Of a stretch of 64,000 nucleotides of DNA, positions 18,841 to 28,964 are shown piece by piece. Below the pieces are notes generated by a model, which was not told where the DNA came from, ran no database searches, and saw only the letters and a program-made list of their open reading frames with translations. The stretch comes from G963677445 sp963677445 (GTDB lineage Bacteria > Bacteroidota > Ignavibacteria > Ignavibacteriales > Melioribacteraceae). Both the position numbers and the translations under genes were made by a program. The stretch spans positions 20,555-84,554 of the forward strand of contig CAXXGF010000053.1 of assembly GCA_963677445.2 (NCBI GenBank), in the 5' to 3' direction. The first letter of the stretch is position 1. Every line of letters starts with the position of its first letter.

Positions 18841-19113
18841 CGTAATCATAAACTGGCAAACCAGAAATAATGGAGAATTACGAATTGACTTTCCCGGAAA
18901 TATTGTTTGAATCGAATCTGCTTTGCGGAAGCAGCATTATTGTAGAAAAAACATAAAACATCTGATCCCTTGAGGGAATCAACAAAACATCACCCGGATA
19001 ATTAAATAAATATGATTCCCCGCGGCGAACAGGCGGACAAAATTACCCAGTGAATAGATGGTTAAATAAAGTTTTGCCATTTTGCGTAGAATTTAACTCC
19101 TTACGGAATATTC
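18841..19113. repeat. Family A repeat, copy 3 (full length)
   Basis: It begins CGTAATCATAAACTGG and ends with GCGTAGAATTTAACTCC plus TTACGGAATATTC. It shares the order of blocks with 7535-7790, including GGAAGCAGCATTATTG and CAAAACATCACCCGGATAA. The surrounding interval 18683-19585 has no gene; apart from this repeat and the microsatellite it is AT-rich spacer with a small hairpin TGCCGG-AAT-CCGGCA near 19532, upstream of the dehydrogenase gene. Confidence 0.75.
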
Positions 19114-19128
19114 TTACTCTGATTTTTT

Positions 19129-19194
19129 GATACCGATACCGATACCGATACCGATACCGATACCGATACCGATACCGATACCGATACCGATACC
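19129..19194. repeat. Hexanucleotide microsatellite (GATACC)11
   Basis: Eleven perfect uninterrupted copies of GATACC. The open frame through it would give only Ile-Pro dipeptides and has no homology-like sequence, so it is not treated as coding. It lies immediately after the family A repeat. Confidence 0.97.
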
Positions 19195-19585
19195 GAAAAA
19201 TAATCAGGCAATCTTAAAATCCTTTAATCATGGTTCAGACATTTTTTCCTTTGCAATTAAGGAACGAAATGCTCAACTCAGCTTAGCTCCGGAAGTTATA
19301 AATTCAATTTACAATGAGCCGCAAAGAACAATATTTCACCGGAAAATCAGCTAGCGGTAATCCAATATAAAATTAAGTTAAAAATATGCTGAAAAAAAGC
19401 GATTTTCCTTGCTAAATAAAAACATACAGAGTAATTTTCATTCATAAAAAGAAGTTTCCTGTCCAATTTGGAGAGGCAGCCTATTTTTTGGAAAGTTAAC
19501 ATTATTTTTGTTATTATGTTGAGATTTCCTGCCGGAATCCGGCAAAGGAATTATTTTATAACCTTGCCAATTTTGTGAGGATATT

Positions 19586-20932
19586 ATGTTAGATTATGTT
19601 AATCAGGTAGTAGAAGAAGTAAAAGCTAAAAACCCGAGTGAACCAGAATTTCACCAGGCGGTTGAAGAGGTCGCGGAATCTCTTGATATAGTTTTTCAGC
19701 AGCATCCCGAATATATATCAGCTGATATATTAAGAAGAATGACTGAACCGGAAAGAATAATAATATTCCGGGTTCCCTGGATGGATGACCAAGGCAATGT
19801 AAAAATAAACCGCGGTTTCAGAATTGAAATGAACAGCGCGATAGGTCCCTACAAAGGGGGGCTGCGTTTTCACCCTTCTGTTACTCTCGGTATATTAAAA
19901 TTCCTGGCGTTCGAACAGGTATTCAAAAACAGCCTTACCACACTTCCAATGGGGTGGCGGCAAAGGTGGATCCGATTTTGATCCCAAAGGTAAAAGTGAC
20001 AACGAAATTATGCGTTTCTGCCAGAGCTTCATGACTGAGCTGAGCAAACACATTGGCCCTAATACCGATGTGCCTGCCGGTGATATCGGAGTGGGCGGCC
20101 GTGAAATAGGCTTCCTTTTCGGTCAGTATAAAAGAGTAAGAAATGAATTCACCGGCGTATTGACAGGCAAAGGCATTAACTGGGGCGGTTCTCTGATCAG
20201 ACCTGAAGCTACTGGTTTCGGATGTGTATATTTCGCTGAAGAAATGCTGAAAACAAAAGACACCAGTTTTGACGGAAAGATTGTCGCAGTTTCAGGTTTC
20301 GGCAATGTTGCCTGGGGAGCCGTTCAGAAAGTTAATGAATTAGGCGGTAAAGTAGTTACTCTTTCAGGTCCGGGACGGATATATCTATGATCCCGATGGT
20401 GTAACCGGTGAAAAAGTAGATTATATGCTGCGTCCTGAGAGCGTCAAATAAAGACGCTGTTGAAGATTACGCCAAAGAATTTAAAGTTGACTTTCTACCG
20501 GGTAAAAAACCCTGGGAAGTTAAAGTCGATGTTGCTCCTTCCCTGCGCCACCGAAAATGAAATTCATAAAGCCGAAGCTGAAACACTCGTTAAAAACGGA
20601 TGTATGGCAGTATGTGAAGGCGCCAATATGCCGACAACCATTGATGGCTATCATATCTTCAAAGAGGCCGGCATTTTATATGCCGCCGGGAAAAGCCGCC
20701 AACGCGGGTGGTGTCGCAACTTCGGGACTCGAAATGTCGCAGAACAGCATGCGCCTTCCATGGTCACGCGAAGGAAGTTGACCAGAGGCTCCATGAAATT
20801 ATGGTCAGAATTCATGATACATGTCTTGAAACTTCTGAACGATTTGGCACACCGGGCAATTATGTCAATGGCGCCAATATCGCCGGCTTCCTTAAAGTTG
20901 CCGATGCGATGATCGATCAGGGCCTCGTCTAA
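19586..20932 (+). pseudogene. gdhA: NAD(P)-glutamate dehydrogenase, interrupted by six frameshifts
   Basis: Read through its frames, the locus gives a full-length (~447 aa) hexameric glutamate dehydrogenase: IIFRVPWMDDQGNVKINRGF, SAIGPYKGGLRFHPSVTLGI, TLPMGGGKGGSDFDPKGKSD, DVPAGDIGVGGREIGFLFGQ, VSGFGNVAWGAVQKVNELGG, CATENEIHKAEAETLVKNGC and GNYVNGANIAGFLKVADAM. The reaction is 2-oxoglutarate + ammonia to glutamate. The frame breaks six times, each explained by one extra base beside an identical base: near 19951-19954 (GGGG), 20372-20374 (GGG), 20434-20435 (CC), 20537-20538 (CC), 20691-20694 (AAAA) and 20773-20774 (GG). Catalytic residues are intact in the repaired frame. Either consensus error or recent decay explains this. 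Confidence 0.9.
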
Positions 20933-20954
20933 AATTTCTAAACAAATATGGATG

Positions 20955-20990
20955 ATACCGGGACCAGCCTGCTGTTCCCGGTATTTTATT
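20955..20990 (+). terminator. Terminator after glutamate dehydrogenase
   Basis: ATACCGGGA (20955-20963) pairs with TCCCGGTAT (20976-20984) around a 12-nt loop, followed by TTTATT. It sits directly before the next start codon at 20996. Confidence 0.75.
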
Positions 20991-20995
20991 AATAT

Positions 20996-23982
20996 ATGAA
21001 CGGATTCGATAAAGCCGCGATGAGAGATGTTTTTGGAAGCAGGGTAAAACGTTTCCAGAAACTGATGAGATTTAAAATAAGAGATATCCTCCTTGTTTCC
21101 TCCCTTTATGATAATTACCTTTTTGAAGAAGATGGCAGGTTGTATGAGCTGATAAGAGAGGAATACCAGACTCTCAATCTCAGTCATGCCCCCGAAATCA
21201 CACATGTTACCACTGCCCAGGAAGCTATTGAGCTGGCGCGTGATGAAAACCGCTTTGACCTGATAATTACAACCATGCATATTGAGGATATGCATGTTGT
21301 TGAATTCGCTAAGCTTGCCCGCGAAAACGGTCTTAACCAGCCGGTCATCCTCCTTGCTTATGATAATATCGAAAGAAAAGAGATCACTCAGCATGAGGGA
21401 CATGATATTTTTGACAGAATATTTATCTGGCAGGGAGATTACAGGCTTCTTATCGGTATAATCAAATATGTTGAAGACCGCCTTAATGTTGAAAATGACA
21501 CCAAATCGGTCGGGGTGCAGTCGATTATTTTACTTGAGGATAATGTAAAGTTCTATTCATCTTATCTTCCCCTCATCTATACAGAAATATTCGATCAATC
21601 GCAAAGGCTTATTACCGAAGGAATTAATGTAACTCATCGTTATCTGCGGATGCGCGCCCGGCCAAAAATACTTCTATGCAATACCTATGAGGAAGGTTGG
21701 GAATATTTCGAAAAATACCAGGACCATATTCTTGGGATTATTCTCGATATTAATTTTAAACTTAAGGGTGAAAAAGATTCTGAAGCAGGAATTAAATTTG
21801 CAATCGCCGTAAAAAATATGCAGCATGATATTCCCATTCTTCTTCAGTCAAGTAATCTTGAATTCGAATCTGTCGCTCCCGATATCGGCGCGTCATTCTT
21901 ATATATAAAATTCCCCCTTTCCTTCTAAGTGAGTTGCGGGAATTTATGATTAAAAATTTCAGCTTTGGAGATTTTATTTTCCGCACAAGAGATGGAGAAG
22001 AGGTTGGAAAGGCAAATAATCTTTTTTCACTGATGAACCAACTTGCTAAAGCCCCCCTTGATTCCATTGTTTATCACTCCGAAAGGAATCATTTTTCCAA
22101 CTGGCTGAAAGCCCGGACAGAGTTCTGGCTGGCCAGCAAACTGCGCCCCGAAAAAGTCAGTGATTTTAAAGACCCGGAAGATATCAGGGTCAGACTTACT
22201 GAAACAATCCGCGAATACCTGGAACTGCGTCAGAGAGGCACAATTACTGAGTTTTCCGCTGAGTCATTTGATCCTAAAAACAGTTTTGCCCGGATAGGAG
22301 GCGGCTCACTCGGAGGAAAAGCGAGAGGACTGGGATTTATTAATACTCTTATTAACCATTATGGCATCAGGGATAAATTTAAAGGTGTTGAAATTTCAGT
22401 GCCATCCGCTGTTGTGCTCGCGACAGATGTATTTGATAATTTCCTCGGTGAGAATAATCTTTTCCGATTTGCCTATAATCAGACAGATGATGATAAAATC
22501 TTAAAAAAATTCCTTACAGCTCCTTACTTTCCTCCCAAAGTGGTTGATAAGTTGTGGGAATTTCTCTCAATAACAAAGGAACCTCTGGCTGTCAGATCAT
22601 CAAGCCTGCTTGAAGATTCACAGTTTCAGCCTTTCGCGGGTGTATACCAAACCTATATGATACCCAATAACAACCCCGATCCGGAAAAACGGCTGTTTGA
22701 ACTGCTTCAGTGTATTAAAGGAGTATATGCCTCAACATTCAGTAAGAACGCGAAGGATTATCTAAAAGCTACATCTTACAGGCTGGAGGAGGAAAAAATG
22801 GCTGTCATAATTCAGCGTGTGACAGGCGCGGAAAGGAACAAACGTTTTTATCCCGATTTCGCCGGAGTCGCGAAGTCATATAACTTTTACCCTGTCCCAC
22901 CCTCAAAAGCTACAGACGGAATCTCCCTGGTTGCGTTGGGTTTGGGGAAACAGGTTGTCGAAGGTGGAGAAAATGTTAGATTCTGCCCTAAATTTCCGAA
23001 ACATTTGTTGCAGTTTTTCTCTACAAAAGAAACCATCCGCAACGCCCAGCAGCAGTTTTACGCTCTCGATATGAATTGCTGCCTTGAAAGGGAACATGCT
23101 GATTCTCCGGATATCATGGTAAAAAAATACCGCCTCGAAAAAGCTGAGGAAGACAAAACCCTCTTTTACGCCGGATCAACATATTCGGCCGAAAATGATT
23201 CTGTCTATGATGGTATTTCCAGGCAGGGATCGAGAGTTGTAACTTTTGCCCCTATTCTGAAACATAATATGTTTCCACTTTCGGAAATTTTAAATACTAT
23301 GCTGGAAATAGGATTGTGGGGAATGGGGACACATGTCGAAATTGAATTCGCGGTGAATACAAATGTGCCGAAAGGAAAACCCAAAGAATTTTCCATGTTG
23401 CAGATGAGACCCCTGGTATTAAGCAGAGAGACAGAAGTAATTGAATTTGATGATATCAATAACAATGATCTGATTTGCCAGAGCACCCAGGTACTGGGAA
23501 ACGGCGTTATTGACAATATACATGATATAATTGTCATCGACTATGAAAGATTCGACCGCTCAAAGACCAAACAGACAGCAAGAGAGGTGGGTGAATTTAA
23601 TGAAAAGCTGATATCGCTTAAAAGGCCATATATCCTGATCGGACTCGGCAGATGGGGCAGTTTTGATCCCTGGCTCGGCATTCCGGTCACCTGGGACCAG
23701 ATTTCAGGCGCTTCTGTAATTATTGAAAGCAGTTTCAAAGATCTTAAAGTAACCCCCTCGCAGGGTTCTCATTTTTTCCAGAATATCACCTCATTCAGAG
23801 TTGGTTACTTTACAGTTAACACATCCAACAAAAATTGTTTTATCGACTGGGACTGGCTTTTAAACCAGAAACCGGTTGAATCGGGTGAGTTTACACATCA
23901 TTTTCATTTTAATAAAAACATGATGGTGAAAATCAGCGGCTCTCAAAACCGCGGTATTATATTTCAGCCGGGAAAAAACTAA
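20996..23982 (+). pseudogene. Double-receiver protein with PEP-synthase-like ATP/pyruvate-binding domain, one frameshift
   Basis: In related bacteria this is one protein of about 990 aa. Here the first part (20996-21928) ends after GASFLYIKFPLSF, and the second (from 21934) continues with REFMIKNFSFGDFIFRTRDG. A one-base deletion (or two-base insertion) near 21900-21922 splits them; LLSEL is encoded in the second frame just before 21934. The N-terminal receiver-like domain has IITTMHI where the phospho-acceptor Asp should be. The second receiver keeps LEDN and GIILDINF. Then comes the PPDK/PEP-synthase N-terminal domain (IGGGSLGGKARGLGFINTLI, AVRSSSLLEDSQ, FAGVYQTYM, LQMRPLVLSRE). No swivelling His domain or PEP-binding domain is present. 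It lies upstream of a histidine kinase, so a signalling role is likely. Confidence 0.85.
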
Positions 23983-23990
23983 TCATTTTC

Positions 23991-26177
23991 ATGAGAATAA
24001 TCAGTAAACTATATCTCGTCGCGCTTGGTTTCCTTGTTCCATTAATTCTGCTAATATACCTGCTTAACCTTGAAAAGAATAAGTCAATAGAATTTACGGT
24101 AAAAGAGCTGGAAGGAACCGCTATACTTGCCCCCTTAAAAAATTCCCTGACCAATTTTCAGCTTTATTGCCTTAGCGAAAAATTTGATGCCCCGGGTCTT
24201 AACCGGGATTCACTTAAAATTCATTTTGAAAAGAATATTGAGAAACTTCAGAATATTTCAGAAGGTAATATTTTTTCTTCCGCCCCTCTTAAAGACCTGC
24301 CGCTTTATATAAACCTGTGGAAAAATCTTGGTGAAAACAGCCGCAAAGACTGCGCTGTAATCGAAACGGGACTGAAACACTCATTTACAACAATCGGAAA
24401 TGAATTTAACCTGGTTCTCGATCCCGCGCTTGAAAGTTATTACCTGATGGACCTGATAATTAATAAATTCCCCGCGCTTGAGCAGGAGCTTCTTGAATTA
24501 TTGTCAGGTTATCCCGAAGAGGAAAGAGAAAAAAAATATTACCTTATTGAAAAAAATATAAGGGTGACTGAATCACTGATTGATCTCAATCTTTCGGGAA
24601 CGCCTGAAGTCAGGGATACTATCAGCAAAAAATTTGCCGGTCTTAAAAAACAGGTCAGCGTTTTGGGAAAAATTTCGGTTATAGATAGTCCGGACATTTT
24701 CAGGCGGCAGGCGCTCACAGCAATGACCGAATCAGGGGAAATTTGGCAGATTACCCTTGAAAACTTCAGATTACTTTTGCGGAAACGAATTGACAACAGC
24801 AGTTATGACAAATTATATACCTTTCTGATAGCGGGTGCGCTTATTCTCATACCTGTTGTATTGTTTTTTTATATATCAGGTTATATCAGCCGTTCGGTAA
24901 GGTTATTCAACCGTGTCGCGGAACAGGTGATCGCCGGTGAACTTGATCTGGAGCTGGTCAATAAAAACAAGGATGAATTTGGCGCGCTGAGTAAAAATCT
25001 GAACAGGATGATAAAAGCTATTGGTACAAACATCGCCGAACATGTTGAGAAACTTCAGATAACCGAAAACGCGCTCAATGCTGAAATCATTAAACATATA
25101 GAAATTGAAGAAGCCCTTTCCAAGTCGGAACTGCTTTTTTCCCGTGTCTGGGATATTTCGGTCGATGGAATGAGGCTTACAGATAAAACCGGTAAAATAG
25201 TTACCGTCAATAAAGCTTTCTGCGAGAAAGTCGGGAAGGAAAAAGAAGAGCTTGAAGGTGAACATTTTTCAATTATCTATCATCCATCAGTAAGAGAAGA
25301 ATTTACCCGGCTTTATGAAAGGGACCTTTCCGGAAATAAAATCAGACCCCATTTCGACAGGGAATCTTACCTCTGGAATGGTAAAAAAATCTGGTTCGCG
25401 TTTTCTAATTCTCTCTTAAAACTTTCTGACGGCTCAAGCCTTGTTCTGAGCGTACTGAAGGATATCTCCGACAGAAAAAAATCGGAATTTGAGCTGCAGA
25501 TTTATGCCGGACAGTTAAGAAAACTCGCGTCACACCTCCAGTCAGTCAGGGAAGAAGAGAGGAGAATGATAGCCAGAGAAATTCATGATGAACTGGGCCA
25601 GGTGCTCACTGTTCTGAAAATTCAGATAACTCTTCTGGCCAACAAACTCAGGGAAGATCAGCAGGATTTGAAAGAAAAAATAGAATCGGTTTCGGAAGTG
25701 ATTGATAAAACTGTGGAATCTGTCCAGAGAATATCCTCGAAACTGCGACCCGGCATACTTGATGAGCTGGGGCTGATACCGGCAATCGAGTGGTATGCCC
25801 AGGATTTTGAAAACAGAACCGGAATTATATGTGAATCCACCCTTCCGAATGAAGAGATAATCCTCGCTCACGATAAAATAACCGCTGTATTCCGGATTTT
25901 CCAGGAAGCGCTTACTAACGTAGCGCGTCACGCAAAAGCTACAAAAATACAAATTACATTGAATATAACAGATAATATTATCAGTCTGAGGATTACAGAT
26001 AATGGACGTGGAATAACAAACAAAGAGATTAACGCGCATAATTCACTCGGACTGCTTGGCATGAAGGAGAGAGCTGTTATACTTGATGGCGATGTCAGCA
26101 TAACCGGCACAGCCGGCAGAGGCACTTCGGTCTGTGTAAAACTCCCACTTGAAAATAACTGGCAGGAAACAATATGA
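23991..26177 (+). CDS. Membrane sensor histidine kinase (HAMP-PAS-HisKA_3-HATPase)
   Basis: 728 aa. A first membrane segment (about 5-24) and a second (about 277-300, FLIAGALILIPVVLFFYISG) bracket an extracytoplasmic helical sensor. A HAMP linker follows (SVRLFNRVAEQVIAGEL...), then PAS (about 375-490, FSRVWDISVDGMRLTDKTGK). The phospho-acceptor is in MIAREIHDELGQVL with His near 530, the HisKA_3 type that partners NarL/LuxR regulators. The ATPase has FQEALTNVARHAKATKI and ITDNGRGI. Its stop overlaps the next start as ATGA, so kinase and regulator are translationally coupled. The stimulus is unknown. Confidence 0.93.
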   Translation: MRIISKLYLVALGFLVPLILLIYLLNLEKNKSIEFTVKELEGTAILAPLKNSLTNFQLYCLSEKFDAPGLNRDSLKIHFEKNIEKLQNISEGNIFSSAPLKDLPLYINLWKNLGENSRKDCAVIETGLKHSFTTIGNEFNLVLDPALESYYLMDLIINKFPALEQELLELLSGYPEEEREKKYYLIEKNIRVTESLIDLNLSGTPEVRDTISKKFAGLKKQVSVLGKISVIDSPDIFRRQALTAMTESGEIWQITLENFRLLLRKRIDNSSYDKLYTFLIAGALILIPVVLFFYISGYISRSVRLFNRVAEQVIAGELDLELVNKNKDEFGALSKNLNRMIKAIGTNIAEHVEKLQITENALNAEIIKHIEIEEALSKSELLFSRVWDISVDGMRLTDKTGKIVTVNKAFCEKVGKEKEELEGEHFSIIYHPSVREEFTRLYERDLSGNKIRPHFDRESYLWNGKKIWFAFSNSLLKLSDGSSLVLSVLKDISDRKKSEFELQIYAGQLRKLASHLQSVREEERRMIAREIHDELGQVLTVLKIQITLLANKLREDQQDLKEKIESVSEVIDKTVESVQRISSKLRPGILDELGLIPAIEWYAQDFENRTGIICESTLPNEEIILAHDKITAVFRIFQEALTNVARHAKATKIQITLNITDNIISLRITDNGRGITNKEINAHNSLGLLGMKERAVILDGDVSITGTAGRGTSVCVKLPLENNWQETI

Positions 26178-26805
26178 TTAAAATTCTTATAGCCGATGAT
26201 CACGCTATTGTAAGAGAAGGACTGAAACAGATTGTTTCAGAAGAGACAGATATGAAAGTTATGGGGGAGGCTGAAAACGCGGAAGAATTATTTGAACATA
26301 TAAAACGTGAAGAGTGGGATATTATTGTGCTCGATATAAATATGCCGGGTAAAACGGACTCGAGGCGCTCAAGCAGCTTAAAATTGATCATCCCCGGCTA
26401 CCGGTGCTTATATTAAGTATGTATGGAGAAGATCAGTATGGACTCAGGGCTCTCAGGGCGGGGGCATCGGGATACCTGAAAAAAGTCAGCGCACCCAATA
26501 AACTTGTCAACGCGATTCGTAAAATTGTATCGGGGGGCAAATTTATCAGTCCCGAACTTGCCGAAAAACTTGTCACAACTCTGGATACAAATTCCCGGCT
26601 TCTGCCCCACGAAACTCTTTCAGACAGAGAATATGAAATCATGTGCAAAATAGGGTCGGGCAAAACTGCCGATTCTATTGCCGCTGAGCTAAATATCAGT
26701 ATTCATACTGTCTACAGCTACAGAAACAGAATTCTGGATAAAATGAATATGAAATCCAATGTGGAAATTGCCCAGTATGTAGTACAAAATAAACTGACAG
26801 GTTAA
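26174..26805 (+). pseudogene. NarL/FixJ-type response regulator, one frameshift
   Basis: The receiver starts MIKILIADDHAIVREGLKQI and keeps the acceptor Asp in DIIVLDINMPGKTG (near residue 54). The frame breaks at 26356-26357: AAAACGGACTC lacks one G compared with the coding expectation ACGGGACTCGAG (Thr-Gly-Leu-Glu). The second frame then gives LPVLILSMYGEDQYGLRALR, RAGASGYLKKVSAP and a LuxR-type helix-turn-helix (LSDREYEIMCKIGSG, SIAAELNISIHTVYSYRNRI). Partner of the kinase just upstream. Repaired length is about 210 aa. Confidence 0.88.
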
Positions 26806-27597
26806 GATATTACAATTTTTCCTTTTGCCATTGAATCTTTTAATAACTTCAAAACTCCTGACTTCCATCAAGCTATTTTGTCGTGATTTCATATGCAGGG
26901 GATCAATTCAACGAATTTTTTGTGATTTAGGCCCCGAGCCGCGGCACGACCTCCTATGCCACGGTTAAACAATCAATAAGTCCTCCATATTCACTTCCCT
27001 GGCGAAGGTTCTGAATTATAATTCAGAGTTTGTTATATGGTGTACCTGACGGCACACTTAGGCTCTTACCAACACACTAACGTTAACATGTTGAGGATAA
27101 TCCGGAGGACAAAATTTGTCAGAAATCCTGTAATAACATGTTGCCGATAATCAAGCCGTGATTCAAAATAAACCGGCCGAGCGGGGAATCAAAAAGCAAT
27201 CACGTAAACGACTCCGAATGAATTCGAATATGAATAGCCCCGGATACAATCCGGTGGTCTGATATAGCAGATATCTGTCGCGACGCTGAAGGCGTCGAAT
27301 ATTAATAATCCGGAGAAAATATTATTTTTCGAAGTAAAATCTGTCGGAATAATCAGGAGCTTTTCATCCTTCCGTTCCACGGCTTTTAAATTTGTTCTTT
27401 ATTGTTTAATGATTTCTTTTTATTATATTACTCATAATTTTTATAAATATAAAATTTCAGTAATCGGACCGGATTATTATTGAATATTCCCTATATTATT
27501 TCACCATTTGTTTCGGCTTGGTTAAAAGACCGACAGGTATGAAAATATTTTCCATTTTATATAAATATAAATTTTCCAATAAAAAGGAGATCGTTAT
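26806..27597. other. Gene-free repeat interval
   Basis: No gene. It contains a palindrome related to one near 8442 but inverted (GTGTACCTGACGGCACAC near 27040), an imperfect direct repeat TAACATGTTG(AG/CC)GATAATC near 27084 and 27133, and the family B repeat copy. The last 200 bases are AT-rich leader of the porin gene. Confidence 0.6.
27203..27345. repeat. Dispersed intergenic repeat family B, copy 2
   Basis: It matches 7794-7930 in block order: ACTCCGAATGAATTCGAATA, CCCCGGATACAATCCGGTGG, CGACGCTGAAGGCGTCGAAT and AATAATCCGGAGAAAATATT. Confidence 0.65.
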
Positions 27598-28826
27598 ATG
27601 AAAAAGGCCCTCTACTTTTTTTCTTTGCCTGATTTTAGTCACCTCTGTTTTTGCGCAGAAAAAGAAAAAGAAATCATTCGGGATATCTTTTAAAGGTTTT
27701 GTAAAAACAGATGTTATGCTCGATACCCGTCAGACTGTGGCAGCCCGCGAGGGACATTTCCTTCTTTATCCCGCTGCTGAACTAAATGACCCGGATAACG
27801 AGGATGTTAATGCCAAAGCTAATCTAAATATGCTCTCTATTCAAAGCCGCTCCTTACAGGCACTATAACCGCTCCCGATTTTCTGGGCGCTAAAACCACT
27901 GGCGTTCTTGAAGGGGCTTTTTTCGGACATTCGAATGCCGATGTCAATGGTTTCAGACTGCGTCACGCGTTCCTGAAACTCGACTGGAAAAAAAAGCCAG
28001 CTGCTCGTCGGACAGTACTGGCATCCGATGTTCATAACTGAAGTTTTTCCGGGAGTTGTTTCGTTTAATACCGGCGTTCCTTTTCAGCCATTCTCCAGAA
28101 ATCCGCAGATTAAATATACCATCAAAACAAACAAGGTTAATATCGCGATTACCGGCCGCCTCACAGCCGCGATTTTACGAGTACCGGTCCTAGCGGAGCA
28201 GGCTCGACATATCTAAGAAACGCTTTAATACCAATTCTGGACCTCAACATTAAATATATGGATGAAGGAACTGTACTTGGTGTCGGAGGCAACTTTAAAT
28301 CTCTTATGCCCAGGACAGTCACCTCGATGGGTTATGATACCGATGAAAAAGTTTCGAGTATCGCTGCTATGGCTTTCGCAAAATTCACAATAAAAAATAC
28401 TGTTCTGAAACTGGAAGGAATTTATGGACAGAATATGTATTGATCTTCTTATGCTCGGCGGATACGCGGTAAAAAGTATCGAAGCTGTAAAAGGTGTGGA
28501 AGAATATACCAATACAAATACCATGTCGGCCTGGATGGATTTAAGTTTCGGTAAAAAGGTTATGTTTGGTCTTTTTTGCCGGATATACAAAAAATATGGG
28601 AACCGATGATGACAACATTGGCATCTATTATTCAAGAGGCAACAATATTGAAAGTGTAATGCGTGTATCTCCCAGGATTATTTATCATGTCGGCCAGACT
28701 CGTTTTGCCGGTGAAATTGATTATACATCAGCCGCTTATGGCGCAGTTAATTCTAAAGGTGAAGTGGAAGATACAACAAATGTGGCAAACCTGAGAGTAT
28801 TGCTGGCTGCTTATCTTTTCTTCTAA
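27598..28826 (+). pseudogene. Outer-membrane porin-like protein, multiply frameshifted
   Basis: A GGAG site lies 9 bases before ATG 27598. The repaired protein (~400 aa) has a signal peptide ending VFAQ, then SFGISFKGFVKTDVMLDTRQ, GAKTTGVLEGAFFGHSNADV, GFRLRHAFLKLDWKK, LLVGQYWHPMFITEVFPGVV and a C-terminal strand ending LRVLLAAYLFF. This resembles DcaP-like/porin proteins of the FCB group. Breaks lie at 27616-27622 (T7), about 27850-27854, 27988-27995 (A8), 28154-28155 and about 28170, 28440-28441, and 28572-28577 (T6). Most are explained by one extra base in a run. The start, signal peptide and C-terminal aromatic are all kept. Confidence 0.75.
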
Positions 28827-28854
28827 AAATAATTTTCAAAAAATATAAAATTTC

Positions 28855-28879
28855 AAAACGCCGCTTTCCGCGGCGTTTT
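28855..28879 (+). terminator. Terminator after the porin gene
   Basis: AAAACGCCGC (28855-28864) pairs with GCGGCGTTTT (28870-28879) around a 5-nt loop, followed by TTATT. Confidence 0.9.
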
Positions 28880-28964
28880 TTATTATATGTCATTCAATAA
28901 GGATTTCAGGTCGTCAGCCTGCAAGCAGGCAGTTGTTTCATAGTAAAATAGAATTCACAATTCA

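Noticed and set aside
19127..19354. Open frame giving an Ile-Pro repeat protein
   Set aside because: It is the GATACC microsatellite read as codons, with no ribosome site and no natural continuation after it.
20651..21403. 250-codon frame on the minus strand across gdhA and the double-receiver gene
   Set aside because: It is antisense to two recognised genes and has no family marks.
20996..23982. Two separate genes (response regulator and PEP synthase)
   Set aside because: The second part starts mid-domain and LLSEL is encoded in its frame before 21934, so a single frameshifted protein fits better.
25542..26039. 165-codon frame antisense to the histidine kinase
   Set aside because: It covers the conserved HisKA_3/ATPase region on the other strand and is therefore a shadow.
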